Assembly: GCA_019416065.1 (NCBI GenBank)
Contig: DXYB01000001.1
Coordinates: forward strand, 1 to 64,000
Source of the DNA: Acidaminococcus sp.
Lineage (GTDB): Bacteria; Bacillota; Negativicutes; Acidaminococcales; Acidaminococcaceae
Direction of reading: 5' to 3'
DNA length: 64,000 bases
The notes beneath the pieces are model-generated. The model worked only from the letters and a program-made list of their open reading frames with translations. It was not told the origin of the DNA and did not search any database. How positions within the stretch are numbered: position 1 is the first letter of the stretch; each line of letters starts with the position of its first letter. This document shows, piece after piece, positions 61,161 to 64,000 of the stretch. A program made the position numbers and the translations under genes.

Positions 61161-62459
61161 TTACTTATTACTAAAATGTTCTACCAAGGTTGCCACGGTG
61201 GCGGCACTGCGGGACAACACGGCTTCATTGAAATCAAAACGGCTCTGGTGGTGACCTGCTGCTTCCTGTGTCCCATAGAGCATATAGACAGCTTGACCTC
61301 CCCGCTCCTGAACCCGCGACAGAAAATAACAGCAATCTTCGCTACCCGATATCTTTTTCTCCAAGACCAATTCTTTGTACTGGTGCAGTGGCTCCAGGAC
61401 CTGGTAAATTTCTTTCCCCATCGCTTCACTGCCGCGGGCGGTAGTAGCAGATCCTACGGGGATCATTTTTACATCCACTCCGTACATCTCTGCCGCTCCC
61501 TCCACCATTCTCCAGGCATTTTCTGCTACAAAGTTGTTGATTTCTGCCGTTTCGCCTCGTGTCTCAAATTTAAGCACTGCGTTGGCGGGGACCACATTCC
61601 GACCAGTACCCGCTTCCATGACACCTACATTGATTCTAGAGGCACCACTGCTATGGTGGGGAATGGTATGGAGTGCCAGAGCGGCTTGTGCTGCAGCCAA
61701 CAGGGCATTTTTTCCTTTTTCCGGATCTGCCCCTGCATGGGAAGGAACGCCAGTAAAGATGGCGTCAATTTTATCCGTAGCCAAAAATCCCTGGGCCATA
61801 ATCACCAAAGATTGGTCTTCAAATGCTCCCAAACCGATATGCCCGCTGATAAAATAATCCACGTCATCGGCCACGCCGCTATTAACCATAGCTTTGGCTC
61901 CCACTACACCTTCTTCTCCGGGTTGAAAAAAGATTTTTAAAGTACCAGCCATCTTTTCTTTGTGTTGGGATACAAGTCTTGCTACCGCCAGACCAATGGT
62001 AATGTGTCCGTCATGGCCGCAGGCATGCATCAGGCCGGGATGACAGGATGCAAACCCTTCTGCCGCCGGTCTGTGATCCTGCGCACCGGATTCTTTCACA
62101 AATAATCCGTCAATATCAAATCGTAGTCCTACCGTTTTACCCGGTTTGGCAAAGTGCATAACCCCTACGCATCCCGTATGCCCACCATCCATTTTTTCTA
62201 CAAGTGCCGGATCAGCTCCTTCTGCCAGCGCTCTCTTCTTGCAAGCCTCCAGCGTTTGATCATCCGGCACCAGCATTCGGGACGAATCATCCAAAATCTC
62301 GTTACCCAAAAATACCTCAAACCTCAGCCTTCTCAGGATGGTGGCAATAATACTAGTGGTTCTAAATTCGGTCCAAGCTGTTTCTGGATGCTGATGAAAA
62401 TCCCGCCGTAATTGAACCAGTTGTTGTTGCATGGCCTGTGCTTCTTCATAATATCCCAT
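61161..62459 (-). CDS. M20D amidohydrolase, AbgA-like
   Basis: A 432-residue zinc hydrolase. Metal ligands are in HACGHDGHITIGLAVA near 145 and FQPGEEGVVGAKAM near 183; a dimerisation lid domain (GVPSHAGADPEKGKNALLAAAQ) is inserted. Closest known groups cleave p-aminobenzoyl-glutamate or N-acyl amino acids. GAGGAGGAACAC precedes ATG. It lies 12 bases after the DUF4127 gene, so the two probably form an operon. Confidence 0.9.
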   Translation of the reverse strand: MGYYEEAQAMQQQLVQLRRDFHQHPETAWTEFRTTSIIATILRRLRFEVFLGNEILDDSSRMLVPDDQTLEACKKRALAEGADPALVEKMDGGHTGCVGVMHFAKPGKTVGLRFDIDGLFVKESGAQDHRPAAEGFASCHPGLMHACGHDGHITIGLAVARLVSQHKEKMAGTLKIFFQPGEEGVVGAKAMVNSGVADDVDYFISGHIGLGAFEDQSLVIMAQGFLATDKIDAIFTGVPSHAGADPEKGKNALLAAAQAALALHTIPHHSSGASRINVGVMEAGTGRNVVPANAVLKFETRGETAEINNFVAENAWRMVEGAAEMYGVDVKMIPVGSATTARGSEAMGKEIYQVLEPLHQYKELVLEKKISGSEDCCYFLSRVQERGGQAVYMLYGTQEAAGHHQSRFDFNEAVLSRSAATVATLVEHFSNK

Positions 62460-62471
62460 AGTGTTCCTCCT

Positions 62472-64000
62472 CTATTTCTCTTTTTTATTTTCAGACACCT
62501 GAATTTCGAACGTACGGTGCCACGGCAGGCGATAGGTGTAGTTTTCAACATCATTTTTCAAATACGGTGCTGCCGCTTTTTTCATGGCAGGCGTAAGATA
62601 CGCTTCTGCCGCAGCGGTTTCTTCTTCCGTCAGTTTTCCATCAGGCCACTGATGAGGGTAAATTACATTCCTTCGCAAGGCCTGCCGCACTTTGCTCTGA
62701 TAAATCCAGTCATCTAGATAACGGATCTCTAGTAGTGTCTTGCGATCTGCCTCAGGTAAATACGGCCGCAACAGACCTTGTCCCAAGGCATAGCCCAGGG
62801 AATTGCCCGCCGTATTCCAACCGGCATAGGAACCCATTTCATATTGCTGCTGCCTGTGAAAAAGTTCTTTCATTAGGGCGTTACTGCCACCATTGCCGAA
62901 GGCAATATCTGCAATCCCCACATTTTTCTTTTGGCGCAAATAGGATGCTGCTTGATCTAAAAAGTCTTTGGTTGTAGGATCCAGCGTATCCGTATTCAGA
63001 TTGGTGTCGGCTCCGGGTGTTGTTCCATCCTGCCGTGTATTTATGCCCAGCACCAGATCAGCCCACTTAGCCGATTGGGCAGGATACCCTCCTGCTGCCA
63101 GCACATGTTCCCGATAGCTTTGTCCAATAGGACCATCTTCATAACTTGGTACCGTGGCTTTCCCCACACCACGACCATAAAAGCCATAAACCAACGGAAC
63201 AGTCCCTCGTGCCTTATTCAGCGCCCGATTTAAAAGCACCATCCCCAGTTCATCCGTCCCGGAAAAAGATCGTATTTTATAAGCAGGAACAGTATCCAGT
63301 TCTGCTAAAAGATGCCGTGCATCCCGGTGAGCTTCAGAATACGGTGCTGAATCATCTCTTCCAATCAGGAAATAGTCCAGCTTTCCTTCTAGTATCCCTT
63401 CTGCTATTACCTGCAAAACATTCCGGTTTTTATCCCTGCGAGAAAGCACATCTTGCCGAATGGTTTCAGGAATTGCTCTTTCCATTTCGACCAACTGCTG
63501 CACTTCTTTTTTCTTTAGTAGCCCCAGCTCTTTTTTGTCCCGCAGTACTCCCCACTGGAAAATCTGCGGCCCGTACTGGACATAATAGGTAGGTTCTGCC
63601 GGTGCACTGCTCCATTTGGGGGAGCGCATCACCGTACCAAAAACATAGAGCGGTACCAGAGGATGTTTTTGTTTAAAAGTCAGCAGTTGCTGCGCCCGCT
63701 TTTGCAGGATCGCTTCAGGCAGTTCGTGTGTACGGGAATTAACCAGGCCTCCGTAAATTACGCTATCACTAGCTACTACGGCACCACTGCTGCCAGGTGC
63801 CTCTTGGTCAAGCCATTGCAAAAGCCCTTCCGGATCCCCACTCTTTTGATCTGATGCGAGTAAGGATATGGGTGGCGTGCATACCTCCACGCCCGCTTTT
63901 CGAAAACTGTCTGCCGTATATTCTAAGCTTACTGGCCGGTTATCCAGCGGAATAAATAGTATTTTTTCCGCAGCATTTCCTTCACCAGAAAAAGTCCCTG
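62472..64000 (-). CDS. DUF4127 protein, cut at window edge
   Basis: The reading frame is open to the right edge, so the N-terminus is missing. In addition to the last 472 residues, it continues upstream through GTFSGEGNAAEKILFIPLDN, whose ILFIPLDNRPVS is the DUF4127 hallmark. Inside are SDSVIYGGLVNSR, IGRDDSAPYSEAHRDAR and GFYGRGVGKATVPSYEDGP, fitting the family. Function is unknown; a periplasmic or extracellular hydrolase has been suggested for the group, which I cannot test. M20 amidohydrolase follows by 12 bases. Confidence 0.9.
   Translation of the reverse strand, partial: GTFSGEGNAAEKILFIPLDNRPVSLEYTADSFRKAGVEVCTPPISLLASDQKSGDPEGLLQWLDQEAPGSSGAVVASDSVIYGGLVNSRTHELPEAILQKRAQQLLTFKQKHPLVPLYVFGTVMRSPKWSSAPAEPTYYVQYGPQIFQWGVLRDKKELGLLKKKEVQQLVEMERAIPETIRQDVLSRRDKNRNVLQVIAEGILEGKLDYFLIGRDDSAPYSEAHRDARHLLAELDTVPAYKIRSFSGTDELGMVLLNRALNKARGTVPLVYGFYGRGVGKATVPSYEDGPIGQSYREHVLAAGGYPAQSAKWADLVLGINTRQDGTTPGADTNLNTDTLDPTTKDFLDQAASYLRQKKNVGIADIAFGNGGSNALMKELFHRQQQYEMGSYAGWNTAGNSLGYALGQGLLRPYLPEADRKTLLEIRYLDDWIYQSKVRQALRRNVIYPHQWPDGKLTEEETAAAEAYLTPAMKKAAAPYLKNDVENYTYRLPWHRTFEIQVSENKKEK

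Overview
The window looks like a piece of a Negativicutes chromosome (Bacillota with an outer membrane), most like Acidaminococcus or a close relative. Low-GC Gram-positive housekeeping genes (RNase J, RNase M5, RNase HIII, a PolC-type polymerase, a CIRCE-controlled groESL) sit beside clear outer-membrane genes (an OmpA-family porin-like protein and a 1182-residue autotransporter). The genus is an inference; I saw no rRNA, tRNA, CRISPR array, insertion sequence or prophage. Base composition is roughly even throughout, and nearly all genes lie on the minus strand.

Layout from left to right. 0-4 kb: a YfcC-type carrier and a Gfo/Idh-type dehydrogenase, with a divergent LysR regulator that overlooks a palindromic AT-rich operator. 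4-12 kb: a long minus-strand operon running sodium symporter, glucosaminidase, trmL, queD-like, folE2, folP, folK, membrane protein, glycosyltransferase. It makes dihydropterin and folate precursors without a folB gene. A small secreted FPD-repeat protein has its own promoter at the end. 12-17.9 kb: GNAT, peptidase C26, lysS, greA, a radical SAM protein and a flavodoxin-ferredoxin fusion. 17.9-22.7 kb: autotransporter and OmpA. 22.9-30 kb: ispG-proS-mgtC-polC operon. 30-37 kb: solute-binding lipoprotein, infC-rpmI-rplT with an attenuator leader, groES-groEL. 34.6-39.5 kb: metG-tatD-yabE-rnmV-rsmA, the same order as in Bacillus. 39.7-53.4 kb: threonine aldolase, then rnj-ftsK-rodZ-rimO-cinA-deaD-hflX-ynbB on the minus strand. 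53.5-64 kb: orphan TAXI binding protein, flippase-like protein, RNase HIII, a P-loop/Gls24 fusion, a PHP phosphoesterase, VOC, CorA, DUF1858, CarD, an M20 amidohydrolase and a DUF4127 protein cut by the right edge.

Most of the window is conserved core genome. The unusual points are in domain make-up and control signals: a PolC without the inserted 3'-5' exonuclease; a lysyl-tRNA synthetase carrying the C-terminal tRNA-binding domain that the local MetRS lacks; an HflX GTPase with a JAMM-type metal motif in its N-terminal domain; a QueD-like enzyme with the CExxHGH signature in a folate operon lacking folB; a P-loop protein fused to an Asp23/Gls24 domain; infC apparently started at AUA behind an attenuator; and a putative septoil-knot secreted protein. 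I found no obvious new multi-gene defence or mobile system.
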